Positions 51,001 to 59,344 of a stretch of DNA of 64,000 nt are shown here, piece by piece. Source of the stretch: Pseudonocardia bannensis (lineage in GTDB: Bacteria > Actinomycetota > Actinomycetes > Mycobacteriales > Pseudonocardiaceae); contig NZ_JAAXKZ010000006.1 in the NCBI RefSeq assembly GCF_012911875.1, positions 28,668 through 92,667 on the forward strand. The letters run 5' to 3'. Numbering within the stretch: position 1 is the stretch's first letter; each line of letters begins with the position of its first letter. The position numbers and the translations under genes are program-made. The notes under the pieces were generated by a model. It saw only the letters and a list, made by a program, of their open reading frames with translations. It was not told the DNA's origin and did not search any database.

Positions 51001-51061
51001 GCCGATGTTCGCTCCGCAAGCTCCGCTCAGAGCCGATGTTCGCTCCGCAAGCTCCGCTCAG
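51001..51061. repeat. Two tandem 30-bp direct repeats at the luxR 3' end
   Basis: A 30-base unit starting GCCGATGTTCGCTCCGC and ending GCTCCGCTCAG occurs at 51001-51030 and again at 51032-51061 without change, with one A between the copies. Each unit itself contains the short direct repeat GCTCCGC. The luxR stop codon (51058-51060) falls inside the second copy. The unit looks like a dispersed short repeat or a recent local duplication. Confidence 0.85.
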
Positions 51062-52086
51062 GGCAGGAGCAGGCCCTCACGGATCGCGCGGGCCGCCGCA
51101 CCGGAGCGGGAGCCGACGCCGAGCTTCTCCATGACGCGCTCGACGTGGGCCCGCACGGTGCGCGTGGTGACGACGAGCTCGGCGGCGATCTCGTCGTTCG
51201 TGCTCCCGGCCGCCAGGTGGGTGAGCACCTCGAGCTCCCGGCGGGTGAGCCGGTGCCGCTGCTCGGACTCGGTCATGGTGAGCACCCGGATCCCGTCCCG
51301 GCAGCGCAGCAGCCGGCAGCCGTACCAGGCGCCGTCGTCGTCGAGCCAGGTGAACGCCGTGTCGGTAGCTCTGCTGCGGGCCAGGCGGTCCAGCGCCCCG
51401 TGCAGCCGCGACCCGGGGTCCAGCAGGTCCGGCGGCGGGGCGCCGCGCAGCGGGGCCGTCGCCCCGTTCGGCAGGATCGCGACGGCCGTCTGCTCCTCGT
51501 CCAGCACCGACGCCAACCGGCGGGCGTCGCCCAGGGGATCCACCAGGTTGCCCAGCACCGCGGCGACGTGTCCGATCGAGGTGATGGCCTCGTCCGACGG
51601 CGGGTTCCGCGCATCGTCCACCGACATGATCAGGAACCCGACGTCGCGGCCGTCGTCGACCGTCAACGCCATCAGCAGCCCCTCGGGGAAGCCCGCGGGC
51701 CGGAGGTGCTCGGCGATCGGCCGAAGCGACAGCGGGTCGATCGGCAGGTCGCACTCGCGCACGGGCCACCCCCGCAGGGCGTGCGCGAAGGGCTCGATCA
51801 TCTCGGTGCGGAAGCCCTCGCCGGTCATGTAGTCCGACAGCTGCGCCGGGTACCCGGAATGCACGACCCGCCGGGTCCGGCCGCTGACGGGATCGGCCCC
51901 GGCGAGCATCACCGCCTGGTACGGCACGATCGATCGCAACTCGTCGAGGATGAGCCGGACCCGCTCCTCCTTGCCGGCGCCCGACGAGCCGACCGCGGCG
52001 ATCGTGGCGACCGCGCGCAGGGCGGGCTCGCCGAGAGTGGTCCGGACACGGCGGGGTACGACGGAAGTCGACGTCGACCTGTCCAT
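51058..52086 (-). CDS. LuxR-family transcriptional regulator with N-terminal GAF-like domain
   Basis: 342 aa. C-terminal LuxR helix-turn-helix (residues ~275-335: LTRRELEVLTHLAAGSTNDEIA, then TRTVRAHVERVMEKLGV). The N-terminal ~160 residues have a GAF-like pattern (LDELRSIVPYQAVML, GLLMALTVDDGRDVGFLIM) suggesting a small-ligand sensor, and there is no receiver domain. First gene of the minus-strand run LuxR-Rieske-barrel-NuoF-ferredoxin, so it is the obvious candidate activator of the oxygenase system (inference). Confidence 0.9.
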   Translation of the reverse strand: MDRSTSTSVVPRRVRTTLGEPALRAVATIAAVGSSGAGKEERVRLILDELRSIVPYQAVMLAGADPVSGRTRRVVHSGYPAQLSDYMTGEGFRTEMIEPFAHALRGWPVRECDLPIDPLSLRPIAEHLRPAGFPEGLLMALTVDDGRDVGFLIMSVDDARNPPSDEAITSIGHVAAVLGNLVDPLGDARRLASVLDEEQTAVAILPNGATAPLRGAPPPDLLDPGSRLHGALDRLARSRATDTAFTWLDDDGAWYGCRLLRCRDGIRVLTMTESEQRHRLTRRELEVLTHLAAGSTNDEIAAELVVTTRTVRAHVERVMEKLGVGSRSGAAARAIREGLLLP

Positions 52087-52222
52087 CGTTCACGCACCAA
52101 TCCGCTCCCGGAACCGGAAGGATGGTATGTCGCGGGTCACGTCTCCGGTAGGGCTTTCGTTGCCGTATCGAAAAATGCCACGCCCAACCGGACAGCCGGG
52201 TCAACCGGACGGCCGGGGCCCG

Positions 52223-52822
52223 TCAGAGCACGTCCGCGAGCGGGTGCCCGGCCAACCGCGACCGGTCGAACAGCCAGCGCTGCCGCCCGTCGTCCCACGT
52301 CCAGGCGCCGGTGCTCAGCGCGAGCGTGAAGAAGTCGAACAGCTCCGTCAGCGAGGACACCGACGGGGGCGCCGGGGTCACGCGGGCCGTCCGCAGCACT
52401 GCCGTCCCGCCGTGCGGGGCCGGGTCGGCGTGGCAGTCCACGGCGAGCAGGTAACCGTTGCCGGCCCGGAACAGCGGCAGCCAGCCCGGTCCCCATACGC
52501 CGTCCGCGTCCTCGGGTTCGCCCCCGAACTCCTCGCGGGCCATCGCCCGCCGCACGTCGCGCTCGGCCAGGGCCTCGCGCAACGACAACGGCAGCCAGTG
52601 CCCGATCAGCCAGGGCGCCAGGACCCGGGACGTGGGCGCGACGCCGTCGTGCCGGCGCAGGTACGCCCGGACCTCCGCCGGTAGCGCCAGCCCGGACGGC
52701 CGGAGCAGCTCGTCGATCTGCGGGTCGGTCAGCCCCGGGGCGAACCGCGGCTGCCCCAACGCGGCCGTGAGGGTGGTGTCGAGGCGGGAGAGGGCCTCGT
52801 CGAGGGTGGCGAGGCTCGGCAC
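52223..52822 (-). CDS. SMI1/KNR4 (SUKH) family protein
   Basis: About 199 aa from the GTG at 52822 (AAGGGA upstream); the open frame extends to 52858. SUKH features: LTDPQIDELLRPSGLALPAEVRAYLRRHDG at residues ~30-60, PLFRAGNGYLLAVDC mid-protein and a C-terminal LFDFFTLALSTGAW. SUKH proteins often act as immunity proteins in contact-dependent toxin systems, but no toxin gene is adjacent, so this may be a housekeeping or orphan member. Divergent from the tetR pseudogene. Confidence 0.85.
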   Translation of the reverse strand: MPSLATLDEALSRLDTTLTAALGQPRFAPGLTDPQIDELLRPSGLALPAEVRAYLRRHDGVAPTSRVLAPWLIGHWLPLSLREALAERDVRRAMAREEFGGEPEDADGVWGPGWLPLFRAGNGYLLAVDCHADPAPHGGTAVLRTARVTPAPPSVSSLTELFDFFTLALSTGAWTWDDGRQRWLFDRSRLAGHPLADVL

Positions 52823-52967
52823 TGGTCGGATCCCTTCCCTGCGTCCACGGCGCCGCACGGCCGCCGGAGCCTAACCTGCCGGGCGCCGGGCGACGTCCGA
52901 TCCGCGTCCCCCGGCCCGCCGGCCGTTAGTAGGGTGCGGAACAGATCATGAACGGAGGTCATGGGTG

Positions 52968-53711
52968 ATGGGACGGACCGACACCTCCGCGCCCGTCCGG
53001 CGCCGCCTGGGCCGCCCCCGCCGCGACGGCTCCACCGTGGACGGACCGGTGCCCGACGTGATCGTGAAGGCCGCCGCGAAGCTCTTCACCGAGCAGGGCT
53101 ACGCGGCCACGACGATGACCCAGATCGCGCGGGCTGCCGGGCTGCAGCAGTCCTCGCTGTACTACTGGTTCAGCCGCAAGGAGCAGATCCTGCAGGCCGC
53201 CCTCTCGGTCAACCGGCTCGCCCTGACCCACACCTCCGTGGTGGCCGCAGGCGACGGCGCGCCCGGGCTCAAGCTGTTCCGCCTGCTGCGTTACGACACC
53301 CTGCAGCTCTGCCTCTCCCCCTGGGACTTCACCGAGATCGAGCAGCTCGCCCAGGCCCAGCCCGACGACTTCGCCGACTTCTGACGCGACTACGACGCGC
53401 TGCTCCGCCATGTCGCCGGCCTCATCGAGGACGGCATCGCCACCGGCGAGTTCCGGGCCTGCGATCCGGAACTCGCGGCGATGGCCGCCCTGGCCCTCGA
53501 CGAGGGCCTGCAGAAACGCTACCGGGCGCAGGTCCGCCACGTCCGTGGCGGCCGCAACCCCTTCGTCCACTCCCCGCACGCGGCCGCCGAGTACGCCGTC
53601 ACGAGCGCCTCGACCACGCTGCGCTCGCTGAGCCTGCGCCCGTCGACGGTGCCCCGGCTGGCTGCGAAGGCGGCGGCCCTCGATCCCGTCGACGAGGCAT
53701 CGGACCGCTGA
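52968..53711 (+). pseudogene. TetR-family regulator interrupted by an in-frame TGA
   Basis: N-terminal TetR helix-turn-helix is intact (IVKAAAKLFTEQGYAATTMTQIARAAGLQQSSLYYWFSRKEQIL in the usual positions ~25-70). At 53382-53384 the frame meets TGA after QPDDFADF; the same frame continues RDYDALLRHVAGLIEDG and on for 109 codons to 53711, a normal TetR ligand-domain end. A TGG to TGA change (Trp expected in F-W-x-D-Y) explains it. The truncated 139-residue product would keep DNA binding but lack most of the effector/dimer domain. Could also be a sequencing error. GGAGG precedes the start. Confidence 0.82.
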
Positions 53712-53733
53712 GCGCGGTCACGCGCAGGCGCGC

Positions 53734-56700
53734 TCAGGCCGTCGCGACCACGCTCTCCTGTCCGGTGAGCTCCGCGAGGACCGTCGCTGCGCGGGCCCGG
53801 AACCGCTCCACGCCCGCGAGCTTGACGTCCTCGTAGCCGCGGACGAGATCGGGCAGCTCGGCGATCGCCGTCACCGCGTCGACGGTGTCCGCGCGCAGGT
53901 GGGTGAGGGCGGCCCCGACCAGGCCCTGGTACTCGGTGATCAGCGCCCGCTCCACCCGGCGCACCCGGGCGTAGCCGAACACGTCGAGCGGGGTGCCCCG
54001 CAGGCCGCGCACGGCGCGCAGGGCTCGGAAGGTCAGCTCGGCGGAGCGGCGCAGCCTGATCTTGCGCTTCAGGCCCAGGGCACGCAGCACCGGCGGGTGC
54101 AGCAGGACCGACACCGTGGCGTCCGGTCCGTACTCGTCGCGCAGGCGGGCCTGCTCCACCGTGTCGAGGTGCAGCCGGGCGACCTCGTACTCGTCCTTGT
54201 AGGCCATCAGCTTGTGCAGGCCGCGGGCGTAGGCGACGGCGATGCGCTCGCCGTCCTCGGCCCCCACGCGCGCCCGAGCCAGCGTTGCGACCCTGCGCAC
54301 CTCGTCGGCGTAGCGCCGCGCATAGTCCTCGTCCTGGTACCCGGCGAGGTCGGCCACCCGGGTGGTCAGGACGGGATGCAGCGCGCCGGCGGCGCCGGTC
54401 GCAGCGGTGATCGCCAGCGCTGCGTTCCCGATCTCGACGGTGGGCCGGGGTGCCGGGGCGGTCGCTGCGGCGACAGCCGCCGGGTCCACGACGGCCGCGC
54501 GCCCCCAGCGGAAGGCCGCCAGGTTGAGGTCCACCGCGGCGCCGTTGAGCCGGACGGCCTGCTCGATCGCCCCGGCGCTCATCGGGAGGCATCCGTGCTG
54601 GTAGGCCGCGCCGATCAGCACCATGTTCGCCGGCATGTGGTCGCCGAACACGGCCTCGGCGATGCCCTGGGCATCGAGGTAGACGTTGTCCCGGCCTGCG
54701 GTGGCCGCCTCGACGCGCTCGACGGCCTCGTCCGGCGAGCCCGGCAGCGCGACCCGGCCCGTCACCATCGCCGCGGTGGGCACCACGGCGGTGTTGACGA
54801 CGGCGACCGTGTGGCCCGCCCGGGCGACGGCGAGGTTGGCGTCGGCGGCGGCGCCGAGCAGGTCGAACCCGAGCAGGACGTCGACCGTCGCGGTGGAGGC
54901 ACGCAGCGCGCCCGCCACGGGCTGCTTGCCGATCCGCACGTCACTGACGACCGGTCCGCCCTTCTGCGCCAGGCCGGTCTGGTCCAGACCGGCCGAGTAC
55001 CACCCGTCGAGGTGCGCGGCCATCTGCAGGATCTGCGACACGGTGACCACGCCGGTGCCGCCGATCCCCGGCATCCGCAGCAGGGCGCCGTCGCCGCTCA
55101 GCCGGCTCACCGGCGTGGGCAGCTCCAGCGCCGGGAACGGGATCTCGCGGCGGCCGGGCCGTCCCTGCCGGCCGGGCTCGACGAGCAGGAACGAGGGGCA
55201 GTCACCCTTCAGGCAGCTCAGGTCGGAGTTGCAGGACGCCTGGTGGATGCGGGTCTTGCGGCCGAACTCGGTCTCCACCGGCTGCACCGACAGGCAGGTC
55301 GACGCCTCGGCGCAGTCCCCGCACCCCTCGCAGACCCGTTCGTTGACGACGACGCGCTCGGTCGGGGTGGGCAGCTGCCCGCGCTTGCGCAGCCGGCGCT
55401 CCTCCGCGGCGCAGCGGTCGTCGTGGATCAGCACGGTGACCCCGTCCACGGCGGCGAGCTCCCGTTCGACCGCGGTGAAGTCGTCACGGTGCCGCACGGT
55501 CGCCGTCGGGTGCAGGCGCACCCCGCGGTAGCCCTCGGGCTCGGCGGTCGTGATGACCACCCGCCGGACGCCCTCGGCGGCGAGCCAGCCGGTGAGCGTC
55601 GGGATGTCGAGGCGGCCCTCGGCCCGCTGGCCGCCGGTCATCGCGACCGCGTCGTTGTAGAGCAGCTTGTAGGTGATGGTGACCCCGGCGGCAACCGCGG
55701 CGCGGATCGCCAGCGACCCGGAGTGGTGGAAGGTCCCGTCGCCGAGGTTCTGCACGAAGTGCCGGTCATCGGTGAACGGCGCCAGCCCGAACCACTGGGC
55801 GCCCTCCCCGCCCATCTGCGTGAGGCCGAGGCTGCGGCCGCGGCCGGCGCCGTCGAGGGCGACCATCGCGTGGCAGCCGATGCCGACACCGACGAGCGTG
55901 TCGTCCGAGGCCCGCGTCGAGGTGTTGTGCGGGCACCCCGAGCAGAAGTACGGGGTCCGCGACGCCACCGTCGGCAGATCGATGCGGGAGCGCCGCTTCG
56001 GGCTCACCGCCTGCAGGTGGGCCGCCGCTGCGCGCGGCAGCCGGTCGGGTCCGAGCCGCGCGCCGAGCGCCCGCGCGACCTCCTCGGCGCCCAGCGTCCC
56101 CCGTGCCGTGAGCAGCGGAGCGCCGCGCTCGTCCCGGCGCCCGACGACCACCGGGGCGTCGGCCCTGCGGTACAGCGCCTCCTTGAGCTGGCCTTCACCG
56201 AACGCCGTCTTGTCCTCGACGACCAGTACCTCGTCGAGGCCGGCGGTCATCGCCGCGAGCTCGTCGGGGTCGGCCGGGAACGGCATGGCGAGCCGGATCA
56301 GGCGCAGGCCCAGCGCTTCCATGGCGGCCTCGTCGATACCCAGGTCCGCCAGCGCGCGCAACACGACGGCGTAGGACGTGCCGGCCGCGAGCACGCCGAG
56401 GCGGGCGTCGCGCGCGCTGAAGGTGACCCGGTTGAGCCCGGCCGACCGGGCGTAGGCGCGGGCGAGATCGAGGCGACGGGTGAGCATGTCGTGCTCGGCG
56501 TCCAGCGACGCCGGGCCCAGCAGCGTGGGCGGCGCGCCCCGGTCGACCCGCTCCGGTGCCGGGATGCCGTGCCGCAGCGATCCGACGTCGATGGTCGCGG
56601 ACGCGTCGGCGATGTCGGCGACGATCTTCAGGCCGGCCCACAACCCGGTGGCCCGGGAGAGCGCGACGGCGTGCAACCCGAACTCGACGATCTCGGCGAC

Positions 56701-57231
56701 CGAGCCGGGGGCGAGCAGCGGCATCGACAGGCTCTGGCACATCCGCTCGCACGAGCTGGGCACCGTGGACGACTTGCTGCCCGGGTCGTCGCCGATCCAG
56801 GCGACGAGCCCGCCGAGGGCCGCGGTACCGGCCACGTTCGCGTGGCGGATCGCGTCGGCGGCGCGGTCGAGGCCGGGGTTCTTGCCGTACCAGAAGCCGG
56901 TGACGCCGTCGTGCCGGCGGCCGGGGACCTGGCCCAGCAGCTGGGTACCGGCGACCGCGGTCGCCGCGAGCTCCTCGTTCAGCCCGGCCTGGAACACGAC
57001 ACCGGCCGGCCCCAGGAAGCGGGCCGCACGGCCCATCTCCAGGTCGACACCACCCAATGGCGAACCCTGGTAGCCGCTGACGAAGACCCGGGTGTCCAGG
57101 CCCCGCGACTCGTCGAGCCGGCGTTGTTCGAGGGTCAGCCGCACCAGCGCTTGCACGCCGGAGATCAGGGCACGGCCGCTGTCGGCGGCGTACTTGTCGT
57201 CCAGGGACACGGTGGTGAGGGGGGTGCTCAC
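53734..57231 (-). CDS. Indolepyruvate ferredoxin oxidoreductase, fused single-chain type
   Basis: About 1165 aa from the GTG at 57231 (AAGGAG upstream); oxidatively decarboxylates aryl/branched 2-oxoacids to acyl-CoA with ferredoxin. N-terminal alpha-type part begins DDKYAADSGRALISGVQALVRL; the ThDP-binding region is GVGIGCHAMVALDGAG to QMGGEGAQWFGLAPF (~residues 490-540). A ferredoxin-like insert carries CEGCGDCAEASTC and CNSDLSCLKGDC, then the gamma domain starts at MPGIGGTGVVTVSQIL. A fused arrangement is common in actinobacteria and proteobacteria. Divergent from an Lrp/AsnC gene that likely controls it in response to amino acids. Confidence 0.93.
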   Translation of the reverse strand: MSTPLTTVSLDDKYAADSGRALISGVQALVRLTLEQRRLDESRGLDTRVFVSGYQGSPLGGVDLEMGRAARFLGPAGVVFQAGLNEELAATAVAGTQLLGQVPGRRHDGVTGFWYGKNPGLDRAADAIRHANVAGTAALGGLVAWIGDDPGSKSSTVPSSCERMCQSLSMPLLAPGSVAEIVEFGLHAVALSRATGLWAGLKIVADIADASATIDVGSLRHGIPAPERVDRGAPPTLLGPASLDAEHDMLTRRLDLARAYARSAGLNRVTFSARDARLGVLAAGTSYAVVLRALADLGIDEAAMEALGLRLIRLAMPFPADPDELAAMTAGLDEVLVVEDKTAFGEGQLKEALYRRADAPVVVGRRDERGAPLLTARGTLGAEEVARALGARLGPDRLPRAAAAHLQAVSPKRRSRIDLPTVASRTPYFCSGCPHNTSTRASDDTLVGVGIGCHAMVALDGAGRGRSLGLTQMGGEGAQWFGLAPFTDDRHFVQNLGDGTFHHSGSLAIRAAVAAGVTITYKLLYNDAVAMTGGQRAEGRLDIPTLTGWLAAEGVRRVVITTAEPEGYRGVRLHPTATVRHRDDFTAVERELAAVDGVTVLIHDDRCAAEERRLRKRGQLPTPTERVVVNERVCEGCGDCAEASTCLSVQPVETEFGRKTRIHQASCNSDLSCLKGDCPSFLLVEPGRQGRPGRREIPFPALELPTPVSRLSGDGALLRMPGIGGTGVVTVSQILQMAAHLDGWYSAGLDQTGLAQKGGPVVSDVRIGKQPVAGALRASTATVDVLLGFDLLGAAADANLAVARAGHTVAVVNTAVVPTAAMVTGRVALPGSPDEAVERVEAATAGRDNVYLDAQGIAEAVFGDHMPANMVLIGAAYQHGCLPMSAGAIEQAVRLNGAAVDLNLAAFRWGRAAVVDPAAVAAATAPAPRPTVEIGNAALAITAATGAAGALHPVLTTRVADLAGYQDEDYARRYADEVRRVATLARARVGAEDGERIAVAYARGLHKLMAYKDEYEVARLHLDTVEQARLRDEYGPDATVSVLLHPPVLRALGLKRKIRLRRSAELTFRALRAVRGLRGTPLDVFGYARVRRVERALITEYQGLVGAALTHLRADTVDAVTAIAELPDLVRGYEDVKLAGVERFRARAATVLAELTGQESVVATA

Positions 57232-57330
57232 GAGGTGCTCCTTCTCGGTGGTGCACGTGCCGGGGGTGTCGCACAGCTCACCGCCTGCCGTTCCGACGAC
57301 GCAAGCACCTGTCGGGAGATCGGCACAAAG

Positions 57331-57350
57331 AGGCAAGTTTTGGTTGCAAT
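57331..57350. promoter_or_regulatory. Candidate Lrp/AsnC operator in the IOR-lrp divergent region
   Basis: GCAA-N7-TTGC symmetry (57333-57347) in a conspicuously AT-richer patch between the two starts. A TTGCAA...TATTTC pair with 17-bp spacing (57344-57372) could be the lrp promoter, overlapping the site. Typical layout for an autoregulated Lrp-type gene; support is by pattern only. Confidence 0.4.
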
Positions 57351-57429
57351 CAGGCTCGAACGCCGGTATTTCTTGCGTCCGCTATGCCCTGCCGAGCCCC
57401 GGCGAGGGCAGCCGACAGGAGGTACCGCC

Positions 57430-57870
57430 ATGTCCGTCGACGTCGACGAGATCGATCACTCCCTGCTGCGGCTGCTGCGCGAGGACGGTCGCCGGACCTA
57501 CTCGGAGATGGCCGAGAAGATCGGTCTGTCGGTCGCCGCGGTGAAGCGCCGCGTCGACCGGCTGCGGGAGATCGGCGTGATCACCGGGTTCACCGTGGAG
57601 ATCGACCACGCCAAACTCGGCTGGGGCATCGAGGCGTTCACCGAACTGCGCTACCTGGGGACCACCGGGGTCGAGGAGATCGTCCGGTCGGCCGCCACGC
57701 TCCCGGAGGTGCAGGCCGTGTTCACCGTGGCCGGTGAGTCCGACGCGCTCATCTGGCTCCGGGTGCGCGACATGGGCCACCTCAAACAGAGCATCGACCA
57801 CCTGCGGCGCACCGGAAACGTCACCGGGACCAAGACGATGATGATCCTCGGTTCCTGGATGCGGGACTGA
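57430..57870 (+). CDS. Lrp/AsnC-family transcriptional regulator
   Basis: 146 aa. N-terminal helix-turn-helix (IDHSLLRLLREDGRRTYSEMAEKIGLS, then VAAVKRRVDRLREIGVI; residues ~8-50), RAM effector domain after (VQAVFTVAGESDALIWLRVRD). ATG at 57430 after AGGAGG. Divergent from the indolepyruvate oxidoreductase gene, convergent with the MFS gene 6 bp away. Likely senses an amino acid such as an aromatic or branched one (inference from the neighbour). Confidence 0.93.
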   Translation: MSVDVDEIDHSLLRLLREDGRRTYSEMAEKIGLSVAAVKRRVDRLREIGVITGFTVEIDHAKLGWGIEAFTELRYLGTTGVEEIVRSAATLPEVQAVFTVAGESDALIWLRVRDMGHLKQSIDHLRRTGNVTGTKTMMILGSWMRD

Positions 57871-57876
57871 CGCCGG

Positions 57877-59229
57877 TCACGCGCGCTCGCCGACGACCGC
57901 CGGCCGCGCTGCACCGAAGTCGACGTCGCGCGTCTCCGGCCCCATGGCCGCACCGATCGTGATGAGGACCGAACCGATCACCAGCAGCGGAAGGACGGTG
58001 TACTGCGCCGGCATGAACGACGACAGTCCGGACTGGTAGAAGGCGTAGAACGACGGGATGACGACCGCGAGGCTGTAACCCAGGCCGAATCCCGTGGCGC
58101 GCACCCCGGTCTGGAAGCGCTCGTTGATGTACACCGTCGCGAGCCCCCACACGGACACGACGAGCACCGCGAGGAGGGTCACCAGGGCACCGATGACGAT
58201 GACGTTCTCCGGGCGCAGAACCAGGAGCAGGGCGAAGACCGCCGTGCCGGGGACGGCCGAGACCAGGCCCGCGATCATGAGGAAGGGTCGGCGCCCGGTC
58301 CGCTGGCTGGTCACGCCGGCGACGACGTAGCCCACGGCGACGGCGAGGAAGGCCACCACCAGGATCAGGCTGATCTGCGTGCTCGACAGGCCGAGTTCGC
58401 GGGCCAACAGTCCGGGCAGGATCGCGGTGATGCAGTTCAGCGTCAGCCAGAAACCCGTCATCAGCACGAAGACCTGAAGGAAGTTCTTCCGGTTCTGCCC
58501 GCTGAACAGATCCCGGACCGGGGCGGTCGATCCGCCTCCGCTGGCGAACACCTCGGACTCGTCGACCTCGCGCAGGAAGTAGACGACGAACGCGAACGCC
58601 AGGGCCCCGCCGAGGAAGAACGGGATGCGCCAGCCCCACTGCACGTACGGGGAGTCCGGCCCGCCCGCCGGGGCGATCTGCAGCATCACCAGGGTGATGA
58701 GCGCGACCGCGACGTAGGCGAGCGGGAACCCGGTCATGATCAGAGCGCCGTTGCGGCCGCGCTCGGACCTCGGCGAGTACTCCATGGCCAGCGGGCTCGC
58801 CGCGGTGTACTCCCCGCCGACGAAGATCCCCACGAGGAACCGCAGCGCGATGAACAGCACGACCGAGGTGATGCCCCAGGTCTCGTAGCCCGGGAGCAGG
58901 CCGATCACGACGGTGAGCACGCCGAACCCGGCGACCGCCACCACCGTCGCCTGCTTGCGGCCGCGGGTGTCGGCGTACCGGCCGAACAGCAGCGCACCCA
59001 GCGGCCGCCCGACCAGCGTCGCCGCGAAGATCGACCCGGTGACGAGGGCGGTCGCGGACGCCGAGAGGTCGGGCGAGACGAAGTACGTGATCGCCGGGGC
59101 GAGCACGAGGATCGGCAGATAGATGTCGAACATGTCGACGAAGAAGCCCAGGAACGCACCGCGTTGCGCGTTGCGCTGCTTACGCTGCTGAACGGCCGTG
59201 GCGCCGCCGGTCGTGGTGGTGTCGGTCAT
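57877..59229 (-). CDS. MFS transporter, metabolite:H+ symporter (MHS)-type
   Basis: 450 aa, about 12 membrane helices. N-terminal FFVDMFDIYLPILVLAPAI, loop motif GRYADTRGRKQA after helix 2, and the MHS-like EYTAASPLAMEYSPRSERGRNGA stretch near residues 135-160; second-half loop SQRTGRRPF. Imports an organic acid or similar metabolite by family. It sits beside the 2-oxoacid oxidoreductase/Lrp pair, hinting at uptake of an amino-acid-derived acid (inference). Confidence 0.88.
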   Translation of the reverse strand: MTDTTTTGGATAVQQRKQRNAQRGAFLGFFVDMFDIYLPILVLAPAITYFVSPDLSASATALVTGSIFAATLVGRPLGALLFGRYADTRGRKQATVVAVAGFGVLTVVIGLLPGYETWGITSVVLFIALRFLVGIFVGGEYTAASPLAMEYSPRSERGRNGALIMTGFPLAYVAVALITLVMLQIAPAGGPDSPYVQWGWRIPFFLGGALAFAFVVYFLREVDESEVFASGGGSTAPVRDLFSGQNRKNFLQVFVLMTGFWLTLNCITAILPGLLARELGLSSTQISLILVVAFLAVAVGYVVAGVTSQRTGRRPFLMIAGLVSAVPGTAVFALLLVLRPENVIVIGALVTLLAVLVVSVWGLATVYINERFQTGVRATGFGLGYSLAVVIPSFYAFYQSGLSSFMPAQYTVLPLLVIGSVLITIGAAMGPETRDVDFGAARPAVVGERA

Positions 59230-59344
59230 GCGCTGCTCCCCCGTTCGGGCCGGGCGGCTCCGGCGACGCCCAGTGCGCCGAAGCTAACACGGTGTACGAA
59301 CAGCCGGAGTCGGTGCTCGCCGGCCGTGACCGACGACGAAATCT

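Noticed and set aside
53899..57429. Very long plus-strand open frame opposite the indolepyruvate oxidoreductase, in frame with the Lrp gene
   Set aside because: Only the last 146 codons (from the ATG at 57430) match a family; the rest is antisense noise, and AGGAGG marks the real start.
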